Shown here: positions 10,203 through 21,700 of the stretch, piece after piece
Position numbering within the stretch: the first letter of the stretch is position 1
Layout: every line of letters begins with the position of its first letter
NCBI GenBank assembly: GCA_963855995.1
Contig: OY979717.1
Location: 67,688,354-67,752,353, forward strand
DNA: 64,000 nt
Source of the DNA: Muricea muricata
Taxonomy: Eukaryota > Cnidaria > Anthozoa > Malacalcyonacea > Plexauridae
Direction of reading: 5' to 3'
Made by a program: the position numbers and the translations under genes
Notes under the pieces: generated by a model
Databases searched by the model: none
Told to the model about the DNA's origin: nothing
What the model saw: only the letters and a program-made list of their open reading frames with translations

Positions 10203-11748
10203 CTGAGTATAGGCTGTGTATCAGTTGTCGACTTTTAAAATCATAACATTTATTACTATGCTTATTGTTAAATTGACATTGTTTTTAGGCTACAATTAAA
10301 ATGATTGGTTAGTGTTGTCTAAGTGGGTACTATAGATGTACTGTAGAAGCTTGGTAGGGTATGTGGTCAGACAATCTTGAGATACTATAAAGGACAAGAT
10401 TAAGCAAAACACATGACTTGTCAGTGGCAAGCAGATCAATTCTTAGTTGATGCCCAAGGCACTGGCCATTAAAATCAACCCCATTCCCCCCTCTCCAAAA
10501 AAAAATAATTATTAAAGTGCGAGCTTTGCTCTCTGAAAACATACTAGGCACACATAAGGAGTGCCCTGCAATTTGCTGCCAATGCCAAACAAATTTGACA
10601 CTTGTCAATTTATTATAAATTATATTATTGAGTCCAGAAAATCTAATAAATTTACCTGCACCTATAAACTGCACATATTTTACATACTTACAAAATCAAA
10701 ATATAATGGGCATCATGTGTAATATTCTTGTCCATATATTCTGCTATCCCACCACTGTGAAAACATGTTTGTGTGTTTGTTTGTATATTTATTTCTCATT
10801 CGTGTGACAAAATAATTAAATTATTAACAATCTCTACTGCCTACTGATGCAAGTATAAGTTAAATGTCTGCTCCACTGGCCTTAAATTGAGTGAGTGGAA
10901 CAAGTTTAGTTTATGAGCAATGTATTCTAAATCTATTTCCTAATTAAACACACAAGTCATTAAAATAAAAATATAAATAAAATGCCGCGCGCCAAGCTAC
11001 CGACTGTGTTGCCTTGTTTTTTACGAGGAGGAAATATTTAATTACTAATAGACTAATGATATTGATAGCAATGCTTATGTCGATTTGTGCAAAAAATCTA
11101 AACTTGACTTATTAAGAGTATGCGCAGTACGGATAAATCTGGAGAAAAATGGTTCAAAGTTTGATGTGGCGTACTGCTATTAAAAATATTCCATTTATAT
11201 TGCACATCGATCGCTGCTACATGTACTTAATATACTAGCTACGCTTGACAACTTACCGAATCTAATACATGATTTGCACTATTTCTACCTTTTGGAGTTA
11301 TTTTGCTTCTTATTTCAACGCAAAATTATCCATAAAACACATCATGTTAGCATAAGACAACGCTAGTAAAATGTAAACAAAACGGGCCAAATTCTGTCGC
11401 TGTTGACAATAAATCTAGTTATCCTGAACTTGGATCGCTGCCGGCCAATCAGATCTCGAGAATTCTATCGGGCAGTCGAACTGGGGATCATTGGGGACAA
11501 ATAAATCTATGGGGACAATATAAATCTCATCATCCCAAATCGCCATATTCATGAACATATGGGCCAAAAGAGAATGTTCAATATTGTGTTTACTTACAAG
11601 CACTTGTTTTTCTTCCTATTTTACATTTGCCTTGTGATTTTTGGCAAAATCGTGCTATTTGATATGCAGCTAATATGGATAAGGTTGTCAGATGAAGTAG
11701 CCTCCTCAAGGACGTAACAAAAACGTTAATTGGGGAAGGTATTCAGAA
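10203..11748. other. No feature recognised
   Basis: AT-rich DNA. The 114-codon minus frame at 10330-10674 crosses a poly-A/T run and shows no motif, and I do not accept it as a gene. Confidence 0.35.
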
Positions 11749-11828
11749 ATTCATGTTTTGCCCGACAGATTTCTTTTCAAATTGAAAAAATTGAATTTGA
11801 AGAGAAACTCGTCGGGCAGAACATGAAT
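11749..11828. repeat. Imperfect 35-nt hairpin
   Basis: ATTCATGTTTTGCCCGACAG at 11749 pairs with the complementary segment ending CGGGCAGAACATGAAT at 11828. The arms are about 35 nt with a few mismatches around a short AT-rich loop. Its size and mismatch pattern fit either a pre-miRNA-like hairpin or a very small foldback element. Confidence 0.5.
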
Positions 11829-12405
11829 ATATGAATATACCACCGCACACCCCCCCCCCCCCCCCATTATCGTTCTACAATCCTGGACAAAATATATGGC
11901 AAAAATGGCGTTTTATTCCCCTTCCCCCCATATCAATGTTGTTTGCGCCAATACACGTGTTTTTACGCGAGGATTTTCCCGAAAATAGCAACATTGATAT
12001 AGGGGGAGGGACAAGCGTACCTAATAATTAAATATAGTAGACAAATAACTGTATGACGAAAAATAAGAAAGCAAAATAGGTTTTGCCAAACTATTTTGTC
12101 CAAGATTGTAGTTACGTTCCTTAGCCTCCTGTACAGACTACAGGTAATTGTAGAAATTTGACGGCGGAACCCTCATGTCCCTTTAGTACAAGATCTTGTG
12201 TTCTTACGGAACCATTAAGTTCAAAGCAATTAGAGATTTCAAATAATTACTACAATGCGTTACACTTAATTTGAATTTGAAAGGTTCAGTTTTTTTAATG
12301 AAAGTTCAAATGCAAAATTTTATACACCCTGTATATTTAAGTTACAACAACTACAGTTGAAGTTGACAGTCATTTTTCTGTCTGCTCTCCGGTAAAGTTA
12401 CTATA
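11829..12405. other. Poly-C run and no gene
   Basis: Contains a C run of about 18 at 11850-11868 and an inverted CACCCTGTA end near 12325 that may belong to another element of the type at 12406. Confidence 0.35.
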
Positions 12406-14270
12406 CAGGGTGCATGAAAAAAAGTAGACAAATCTGAAATCGCTCTCTATTTCGGAAAGCGCATCAATGTACGAAGTTTTTTTTATTAAAATAGATTGTT
12501 TTGGTACTTTTTAATGTTGAATAAACAGAGAAAATGAGAAATTTTAAACTTCAATAGCCGGGGGTTATGTCTTTTACGACAAGTTGAATCTGGCTTGCGC
12601 ACAAAACGTAAATGCTTAAATGTAGGCGTGCTGGTGTATAAAATTTTAAAAAATTTACTTTAGTCTAAGCCGTTTAAAACATCGCGCGAACTTCTATATT
12701 TTAAACAAAATCAGGTTTGTACATGCTTAATTTATGCATTTACCTAATTGACCTTTCCCCTTTAAGACAAAATTTTGAAAAAATCGAAATAGGCAAAAAT
12801 ATCACCATAGCTTGAAAGAGCATCCCAAGTTTACTAAAGTTGCGAAGTTTGGTTGTGAAATGTTGTAAACTGTAGAAAATATAGCCTTGCAAATTTGGCA
12901 AATTTTGTATACATTTGTATTACGCGTAGGAAAATGATAATCAAAAGTATCAACTGATTATCACTTTTCCGCCCGTAATACAAATATATACAAAATTTGC
13001 CAACTTCGCAAGGCTATATTTTCTACATTTTACAACATTTCACAGCCGAACTTTGCAATCTTACTAAACTTAGGATGCTCTTTCAAGCTGTGGTGATATT
13101 TTTGTCTATTTTGAATTTTCTCAAAATTTCATGTAAAATGGGAAAGGTCCATTTGCATACAACTTCCAAAGGGCACTTATTATTATTATCATTTCTATTA
13201 TTATATATTAGTTTATCGAAATCCATATTATAGTTGTTAACTGAATTGCATGGAGATAATTATTTACAATAGTAAAAATTTAAGGATCTAGAATGCTGTT
13301 CAAATACAATTTAATAATTAAACAAGCTACAATTACTATAAATTAATCTAACCATATTTAATAGTAAAAAGTTTGTATAACGTTCAGAGATATTATCGGT
13401 GAGAGTTCAGGATTGTCGCTACGAACATTGTGGTTATGGAATCGGTGTGGTATAACAGGTTTGGAGAATGTTGGTAAGAGGATATAAGATGGTTCATCAT
13501 TCCGAAGGGACTTATAGTTTTTGACAAGCCATAATATCTCTTCTTTCAGATAAGAGATTTAGACCACATTCCTCTAACGCTTACATCAAACACAACTTTT
13601 TAACGGCTCACATTTGATATACGACCCAATTTTTGACGTTAAGCATTTCAACTCAAAAACTCAGAAAAACCGAATCAAATTGGTTTCAATCCCCCCCCCC
13701 CTTGCATTACCGTTCAAGTTTACTTCTACTTCGATGATTTAACCTGATTTAACCCTACTCTATCTCTTGTCATCAGCTTTTCAAGATTTTTATTCATGAA
13801 GCACGGTTATGGTGGTGTAACCTGCAGGAGTAAACTGTTACTCATGTAGTTACACATGCAAGCAGTCCTCTTCAATTTTAAACAATATTTTTAAACAAGT
13901 GACAGGATCAGTTTATCTCTCACATCAACTTGATTTACAGTGTTCCACAAACTTAGCCTTTGATTAAAATTAGAACTTTTCTTTACACAAACGATTCTTA
14001 TCCAGAAAAGTATAAGTTCGAAGACGTTGTGAATGGTTTTACACTTACCAACTCAAAATTACCTTTAAGCATTCAAATTTCGTGCGCAACCCTCTTTTAA
14101 TGTGCTCGAAAATACGCACACACCCCCTGGGTTTAAAACATTTGAATTTCAGAATGTTTACGTTTATTTCACATCACAAGTACCCAAGAAATGTATACTA
14201 ATAAAAAAACTTCATACTCCAAGGCGCATCGCAAGGTTGAGAGCCGTTTCTACTTTTTTGATGCACTCTG
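12406..14270. mobile_element. Mariner/Tc1-like element, no intact transposase
   Basis: The ends are about 25-bp inverted repeats beginning CAGGGTGCATGAAAAAA at 12406 and the complement of CAGAGTGCATCAAAAAA ending at 14270. Both are flanked by TA, the usual target of Tc1/mariner elements. The 1.87-kb length would fit a full-sized element, but no transposase frame remains, and an unrelated palindrome (12750-13149) has been inserted. The superfamily call rests on the TA target and terminal pattern only. Confidence 0.45.
12750..13149. mobile_element. Large palindromic MITE (family A, copy 1)
   Basis: Two arms of about 190 bp, starting GACCTTTCCC and ending GGGAAAGGTC, are reverse complements with moderate divergence. 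They meet at a short AT-rich centre near 12955. The block AATATAGCCTTGC is shared with the second copy of the family at 53.9-54.7 kb. The frame 12997-13233 runs through one arm and is not a gene. Confidence 0.65.
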
Positions 14271-14274
14271 TATA

Positions 14275-14465
14275 GGATGTGAAAGTATTTCACATGCGAT
14301 GGTAATGGGATTGACATGAAATCACACATGGGATATCTTGGTATATGAATGAGCATGTAGCTTAACATCACATGTGAAATTCCTTCACATAATGAATTTT
14401 ACATCACATTATTTAACACGCGATGACAGGGATCCACATAATTTCACACGCAGTTTAAAAACAAA
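14275..14465. repeat. Degenerate TCACATGTGAAAT array
   Basis: Variants of TTTCACATG and CATGTGAAATT recur about every 20-30 bp in both orientations. It starts directly after the right end of the mariner-like element. It belongs to the class of short-unit foldback arrays found elsewhere in the window. Confidence 0.45.
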
Positions 14466-15782
14466 TTTTATTTCACGTTTTGCTTTCATCGTGGACATGA
14501 TGAAACAATCGTTAAAGCTTTTGTTAAATTTACTGACCAAAATTAAATTTTATGAAAAGTTATAAAAACACATTTAAAAGTTGACAACCAGCCAGTGTGT
14601 ATTTTCAATTATAACAGACCAACAGCACATTTTTAACATGACTTTCTTAATAAATGAATTGTGAATTAAATACTAGTAACTAAACTGCCACAGCTTGCAA
14701 CAAAAACATTATTATTTCTTAAAAGGTATATTCCGATCACTGATTGGCGAAAACAATCATCAATAACAATACGTTGTTGTGACAGTATATTTTTAAAAAC
14801 TTTCGACAACTGACGTCACTCATTGCAACTTGAATTGTATTGAGCACTATTTTTGTTGCAGGTTTTTGCAATTTGTGTAGCTCACGTTTACATCAAAAGT
14901 GAAGAAGTCAGATGTTTTGCAGAGCTATTACTGGTTATAACAGGGTTCCCACTCTTAATTGTACCCAAGAAACTTTTCAGTAATTTCACGGACAAAAGAC
15001 CTAAAAAATCCCTGAAAGTTAGCTACCGAAGTTCATTTTTTAACTTGAGGAAAACAACTAACGCCTCTTAATATCATAAGTGCAAAAGAAAACAGGCACT
15101 CGAAATAGCCAATTGAATTTTGTATGACATCACATGAAATTGAAGAAAAAGAGTAATTTAAACACATCGCCAGACAAAAGAAAGTCCCGGGGAATTTATA
15201 TCATAATTCATTGCTAAAGTCTAAAAACCTTGAGTCAGTTTCCCCATCTGTCGTGCAATATATTAAAGTGATTTTGACCATTTACTTAAAGGAAAAAAGA
15301 TTAAAACGCACTAGTGAAATGAATAAACCTGGATAACAAATCGGGAGAGGCATAGAGAAGCGACACACCAAAATAGCGGCAAATCAGTGTTCAAAAACCT
15401 ACATTAGATAATTAAAACATTATTAATCTTTTTACTTTACGGAGTTTATGCAAAGTACAAATACTGCTTGGAAAATTACTTTTACACACCCTCGTAGAAC
15501 ACTGGCCTACATAGACTACCGAGATAGTGGCGTCCAGCTTTAAAATTTGATTACATGTTGATTCACATAATGCAGTTGCAAAATATCTAGTATATGCTTG
15601 ATTTTCCTATGACGATATAGTGTACTAAGTTTTGTACTTCAGCTGCTAGAAACAAGAATGCATGCATAACGACACAACATGTTAAAACAAACTATAAAGA
15701 TGCTATGATACATTAAATTACAATTTTCGTATATACTAGTGAGGTTATTATTATGGATAGATTAAAAAAAAGAACAGTTGAA
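14466..15782. other. Region downstream of the PTTG1IP-like gene; no gene recognised
   Basis: This includes the likely 3' untranslated region of the minus-strand gene that ends at 15783. The frame 14853-15071 overlaps a repeat-like stretch (CAGGGTTCCCACTCTTAATTG-type) and is not supported as a gene. Confidence 0.35.
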
Positions 15783-18700
15783 TTAAGCGTCAGCACTTTC
15801 ATTTTCAAATTGATGGTATCTGCTTGGACCTCCAGCATCATTTCTGTCCAAGCCTGAATGTGCAAACATAGTAAACATTTAGAAAACATGATGATAGCAA
15901 ACATAATTTAATTATACTACAGTCTTCGCATTATTTTAATGTACAGTTTATAATGTCTCCACCACTCCACTGGACTAGGTAATTCTCCTTTATTGCTGAT
16001 TAAAATCAATTTCGCATTGTACAATTAAATTACAATTAAATCACAATTAAATCACAGTCATTCGAATTTTCTTTCATCCAACTTTTGGATCTAATCACTC
16101 CTGTAATCGCTAGAAGGTATACTTCCAAATAAGATTTCCGCGCGAGAAGCCTGGATGTAACAAATTACTTTTCATGGGCCGCTATAATTGGCGAAATTTG
16201 TAGCGTTTTACCCAATCATTTGTCCTATTATATATGTTTTGTCTTATGTAAATGTTAGTCACATGATTCACTGGTAAAGCTTAATAAAATAAAATAAAAA
16301 AATATGGTTTCGTTCTTTTAAAACTACCAAATGCGGCAAAACGTACATATTGTTTAATTTTGGCGTGAAAAAATCAAATTCAACGTTCTAGTCAGTCTCC
16401 TTGCACGGAATGCTTATTTTAAAGTATATGTTCTAGCGATTTCCCTCCTGAAATGCTTGTGAAAAAATTACCTGGGCTCCACTCAGACCGCAGGGTTGGA
16501 GATTCCTGAATAAATAATGCTTTATTTATTTATCTACCGGGTGACCAAAAAAGTACTCGTCTTTGATTTAATCTAACAGAAGAACTAAGACACTTGTCAC
16601 AGCTAAATATGTCCATTAAATGTTATCCAGGGAGGGCTACGACTTAAATTTTGATGTTATAATGCATAATTTTGGTGACATGATCATAGAAACTTACTTA
16701 TCCATATGTCAAAGATAAAATGTGTAGCAGGAACAACCGTGTCACCAAAAGAAAGATCGACGGGATAATTCCACATTCGGCATCCGTTTAAACGAAAATC
16801 TCGCGAAATTTCAATCCACATATATAATTAAAATCCTAGTGTAATATATCAAAATTTAAGTTGGTTCTTCTTAAGATGAAATTTAGTTAGCTGTAATAAC
16901 TATCCTAGGTTTTCTGCTACCTGTACATGTAATAAGAGAGGAGTACTTTTGGGCCACCCGGTACTAACATTCATTGATAAATTATTCTCACTAATGTGCG
17001 AGCTACTACACCGTTTCTTTGTCACTTTCAGATACATTGAAATGAAATTCAAATGTTTTTAGATAACATTCAGTTTGGACAAATGAATTTCAGATTGTTG
17101 TAATTAATATTAAGATTTCCCAAATGAAATTCGTATATTTGCAAATGATTGCAAATATATCATGTAAATTTCAGATGAGTTTAAAATATACTCAGATTCT
17201 CCATAACAATATCAGATATTTACAATTGAAATTAAAACATTAACAAGTACACTTCAGGGAATCCTATTACAAATTCAGGCAAACTCAATCAGATAATTTC
17301 TTGATAATTACAGGGATAAATTTCTGTGTGTAAACAAGCAAAAGAATGGAAAATCACCGACAACAAATTATGTTAGGTCTAAAAAGTGCTGTAGTTATGT
17401 GTGGCAAGTAGATGAGCGTGTCTACTTATAACCTTGCTTGTTCTTCCGGTTGTTACTCCACAGCACAATGCCTCGTGGCCTTATAATATCACCAATGGAT
17501 AGAAGTACAATTGTGTGAAGTAGAATTCAGAATTTATCGAAGTAAAAATTGTGTAATGTTGTTGAATTTCAAATAAATGCGTCTGACATCCACTATAAAT
17601 TGTCTGAAATTATTTTACATTATCCGAATTTTGCTTGAACATTTCCCAAATTCACTTGCATTACTGTACCTTCGCATCAATAACCTCAAATTCATTTTAA
17701 CAATTTTGAAATGAACATGTCAATGTCTGAAATTGACTTTTACTATCTAAAACCCACTTGAACATTTCTGCAATTGACATGCCATTTCTGAAAATCATTT
17801 AGAAGTCGCTGGAAATGACCAGGAAAAGGTGTAGTCGTATCGTTTCATATCATCGTCTCATCATATCGAGCATTTTCATAGAATATGCATTTGGAAAACT
17901 CGGTAGTGTTTTGTCACGTGTCTTAGAAAGTCGTGCCTTAGATACATGATTTATGCGCCCCCCCCCCCCCTCTCTTTAAGACTAATGCACCATGGTTATT
18001 GCGCATTATTACTTATTGAAAATATTTTAGGAGTTTTGATTGGTTAAGAGCAAAAGGTGAAACCGTCATATCCGCTTGGTAGTTGCCCAAATTTGGTGGA
18101 AAATAAATATACGACATTATGAGTCATTTCGTCGTATATTGAAAACAAATATACAACATTTTGACACATTTCGTCGTATATTGAAACAAGATATGACGTC
18201 ACGCTATAATTTATGCGGCTTTTGACTGACCTTGTAATCTGACAATTGTTCTATTAAAAAAATTTTTTTCGTAGTCTGATTGGCTTATCAAAGTTTAAGA
18301 ACAATTTCATGCTGTTCCATTATTAGCAGCTTGTGTCTTCTTACTTACAAAGCAAGCGTTTAAACTGAGTTTAAAATATTTTCAAAAAATAATAAAACAA
18401 TTATTGAATTCGGATCTCGCAGGATATGAGGAATTTTTAAGGCCTCGGTTTGTGTTATCTGCCTCAGCATTCGGCTTCGGAGGATAACACAAACCTCTGC
18501 CTTAATAATTCCTCATATCCTGCTCGACCTCATTCAATAATTGTTTATTATTCTGTGTAGCTTTGTTGGTGGAAAACATAAATCATAAAATCCTTCCTAT
18601 AAATATTTCACATTTCAAGTTACCGCTTAACAATCTTTCATTTCGGTGCAGATAACATTTACGAAAGGACCAAAACATGTTCAATTCAATTTAATTTTGT

Positions 18701-21700
18701 TTTGGATGCTAAAATTGTAAAGTTTTCAATTCTTTAACTGAAATGTATTTTCCACTTACAGTACGGCTCATGGATTAAAGGTACATTCCAGTATGCATAG
18801 AGAAGGTATTGTACGACCTCGTGCAGCAACTCACACATCGTCAAGCCTTAAAATAGCGCCGGACATCGGACACTTGTCCGGTTGAAAAAGGTCAAAATTC
18901 GGTCAGGCAAAACTTTCGATCTGCCCCACATTTTGTCCGGTGGAAGATTTTTATTGCAACAAAAAATGTCCGCCGATAAAATGTTTATGTCCGGCAGGAA
19001 TACCTGTAAAAAACAACTTTTGAATGTCCACCTGAGAAGCTACATATGTAAAATCCATCGGTCAAAATTTCCGAACAAACCAAATTTATCATGTAGAAGA
19101 ACCCCACAAAATCTCCAGAGTAATAAAGGCATAAATATCGAAACATTTTGGAGATCGCCGGCGCTCGCTTATAACTGGAACTGAATGTCCAAAACATTTG
19201 TACGGCGCACTGAAGAAGTTGCCGGACAAAGTGTCCGTCCGCTGAAAATATTTATTTCAAGGCTTGATCGCATACATGAAGTCAGCAGCATAAAAATTCT
19301 ATCTTACCATATTTTCTGCGAATTTCATCAGTTTTCACTTTTCTTTCCGCTCGTCTGTAAAAACCATTCAGTTAACAATACACTATATTACATAGCAGTA
19401 TTAAAAAATACAATTATTAGATGAGGCCGAGCATGGATGGTATCAAGAATTATTCGGACCGAGTTATTGTATCTGCCGAAGCGAAGCTGAGGTGGGTAAC
19501 AATAACTCGGTCTCAATAATTCTTGATATCATGCTCGGCTTCATCCAATAATTGTATATTAGTTTTCCAAAATAATGATATCATGATGCACGCACGTGGT
19601 AGGTTGCACTTACGCTTCCTGAAAATCAAGCCACATCCTAAAACTATCCTCCGAATGTGCAGTTCTCAAAAGACCATGCAGTTAACAACAAACTTTCTCA
19701 GTCGCTACCCTGTGAAGAGTGTTTTATAACTCCTTCGTTCACTGTTTTCCTTATTTGCCTCTTCTTTATAATGTTTATTTCCCACGTTCAAACGTTTAAT
19801 AATGCAATCCACGTTTTAAAAAAACCACCTAGCAAATTGCACGTTTCATTGAGATTATTATACAACGCAACGTAACTGTACAGTTCCTGAATAAGCATGC
19901 ACAGCTGTAGCTACTTTTATAAACTAGTATCACAGTGGCCACACTTTTCCGACACCAATGCAAATAGCTGCCTCGTCTCCAGGCGCTTGGTAATAGAACG
20001 CGCATTATGTAGACAATTTACATGACGTACTGCGTTGCGGCGTGAGTGCGCAAGGAGCGATGGGATGTGCGTGCGAAGGCTAGCGCCTGGCCGATCTTGT
20101 AGCCGTCATGGCGGACAACGAGATCTTCGAAGAGGAAGCATTGAAGAATCCATTCGAATACGACAAGCGACCGGTTCATGGTTAGTATTCTAATAATGAA
20201 ACATTGTCATATATTCATGCCTTGTAAAGATAATCCCTCAACAGCCTGGTTGACATCCTCAAGTGTTGCCATATTGACTTCATTAAAAAGGTCAAACGGC
20301 ATTAAAAATTAATGCGATTATGATCACATGTTTGAAAAGTATGCAAATAAGATTGAATATAACGGCGTCAAAGAAAACAGAACGAAAAACGGACCGAATT
20401 TGCCGAAAAACCACGATTTGCAAGAAACAGACGTATTTTGCAAGAAACAGAACAAGATCTCCCAGGCGCTCCGCAATCTTGCGCACTCACGCCGCAACGC
20501 AGTACGTCATGTAAACTGTCTACATAATGCGCGTTCTATTACCAAGCGCCTGGGGACGAGGCAGTGCAAATAGTAAGTCATTGATACGCTATATATTCAT
20601 CATGCACACTAATTATAAATACCTTTCTGCGTGTTTGGCCTTGAGCTCCATTCGTTTACGATGAAACCTTGTTTCTTCATTTTGAGCTCTAAAGTGATTA
20701 CGTGATATGTTAATAATAATAATAATAATAACTTTATTTATACTGTTAATTATCCCATCAGCAATACTGCTGGTATTAACGGGAGAACAGTGTTTATGAA
20801 TATTTTAACAGGAATATACAGTCATATATGTTACTGACCTAAAACGAATTACAGACTATACAAATTCTATTTACTGAACAATTTACAATTATATACTACA
20901 TATGTGGGATGCATTGTCAATAGCTGCAAGATAAGTATAAACAGAACGTTTAAAACGGGAGAGTGTTATAGGCAATGCATGCAACTACGGTACAGTAGAT
21001 TGCTTGCTTGGTATAAAAAAGGCGCCACAAGTTGGTGGAAACATGAGAATATTATATGAAATCAACCACTGACATTTGAATTACTTACTATACTGCATGG
21101 GCATTGAAATTCTTAAGGCGTTAATGTTGATGTCATATTTTTTCTCCAATTTGGCGTATATTGTATGCTTAAATTCCACTCATACAAAGTATAGTATAGT
21201 TACGTAGTAGCAAGCCGGCCAGTTGCATATGTACATATTTTATACATATTGTATACATACTGCAATTAACTATTTTTTTGCCAGGTCTCCACTTAAACTA
21301 ACTACGCTGACTTGGATTTCCCTGGTCAAATATTGTTTCCATCATTACAAGCATCATGCCAATACTACAATAGTCATACAGAGAGTGTCGTTTTTGATGA
21401 TCCATGTATGTGTGGTGTTGTGATCGCCATGCTAGCTTTCCAGGCGGGGACACCTACGCTCAAGACTTAAGTGGACCTCGAGTACTCAAGGTAAATTGTT
21501 CGCATCTACTCGGATAAAGCAACTCGAATCTCCCATATCAGTTGGTAAATTTATAATCTGTTGCACAAGTAAATTAGTACATCCATGAGCGAAGCACACA
21601 ATAAATCTAACAAATCCCATTGTAGTTTTGCACTGTAGACAACAATAGAATATGTACCAATTTATTTGGGAAATTTAACCGCGGGTAAATTTATTATGGC

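Noticed and set aside
10330-10674. 114-codon minus-strand ORF
   Set aside because: Low-complexity composition, no motif, no splice-supported boundary.
16472-16505. Splice-bounded 34-nt interval (minus) phase-compatible with the terminal PTTG1IP-like exon
   Set aside because: Exon 19308-19354 joins the terminal exon in phase and completes the conserved KYGL motif, so this interval is not needed and probably arises by chance.
17433-17479. Another phase-compatible interval on the minus strand
   Set aside because: Acceptor and donor (GTTATAAG) are poor and the translation does not fit the PTTG1IP tail.
18882-19184. 100-codon plus-strand ORF
   Set aside because: Lies entirely inside an inverted-repeat element built of TGTCCGG motifs.
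21444-21490. Plus-strand interval reading GDTYAQDLSGPRVLK with AG/GT borders, phase-compatible with the exon in the MULE-like element
   Set aside because: A single weak interval in an intron of a minus-strand gene; a phase match alone has a one-in-three chance. Kept only as a remark.
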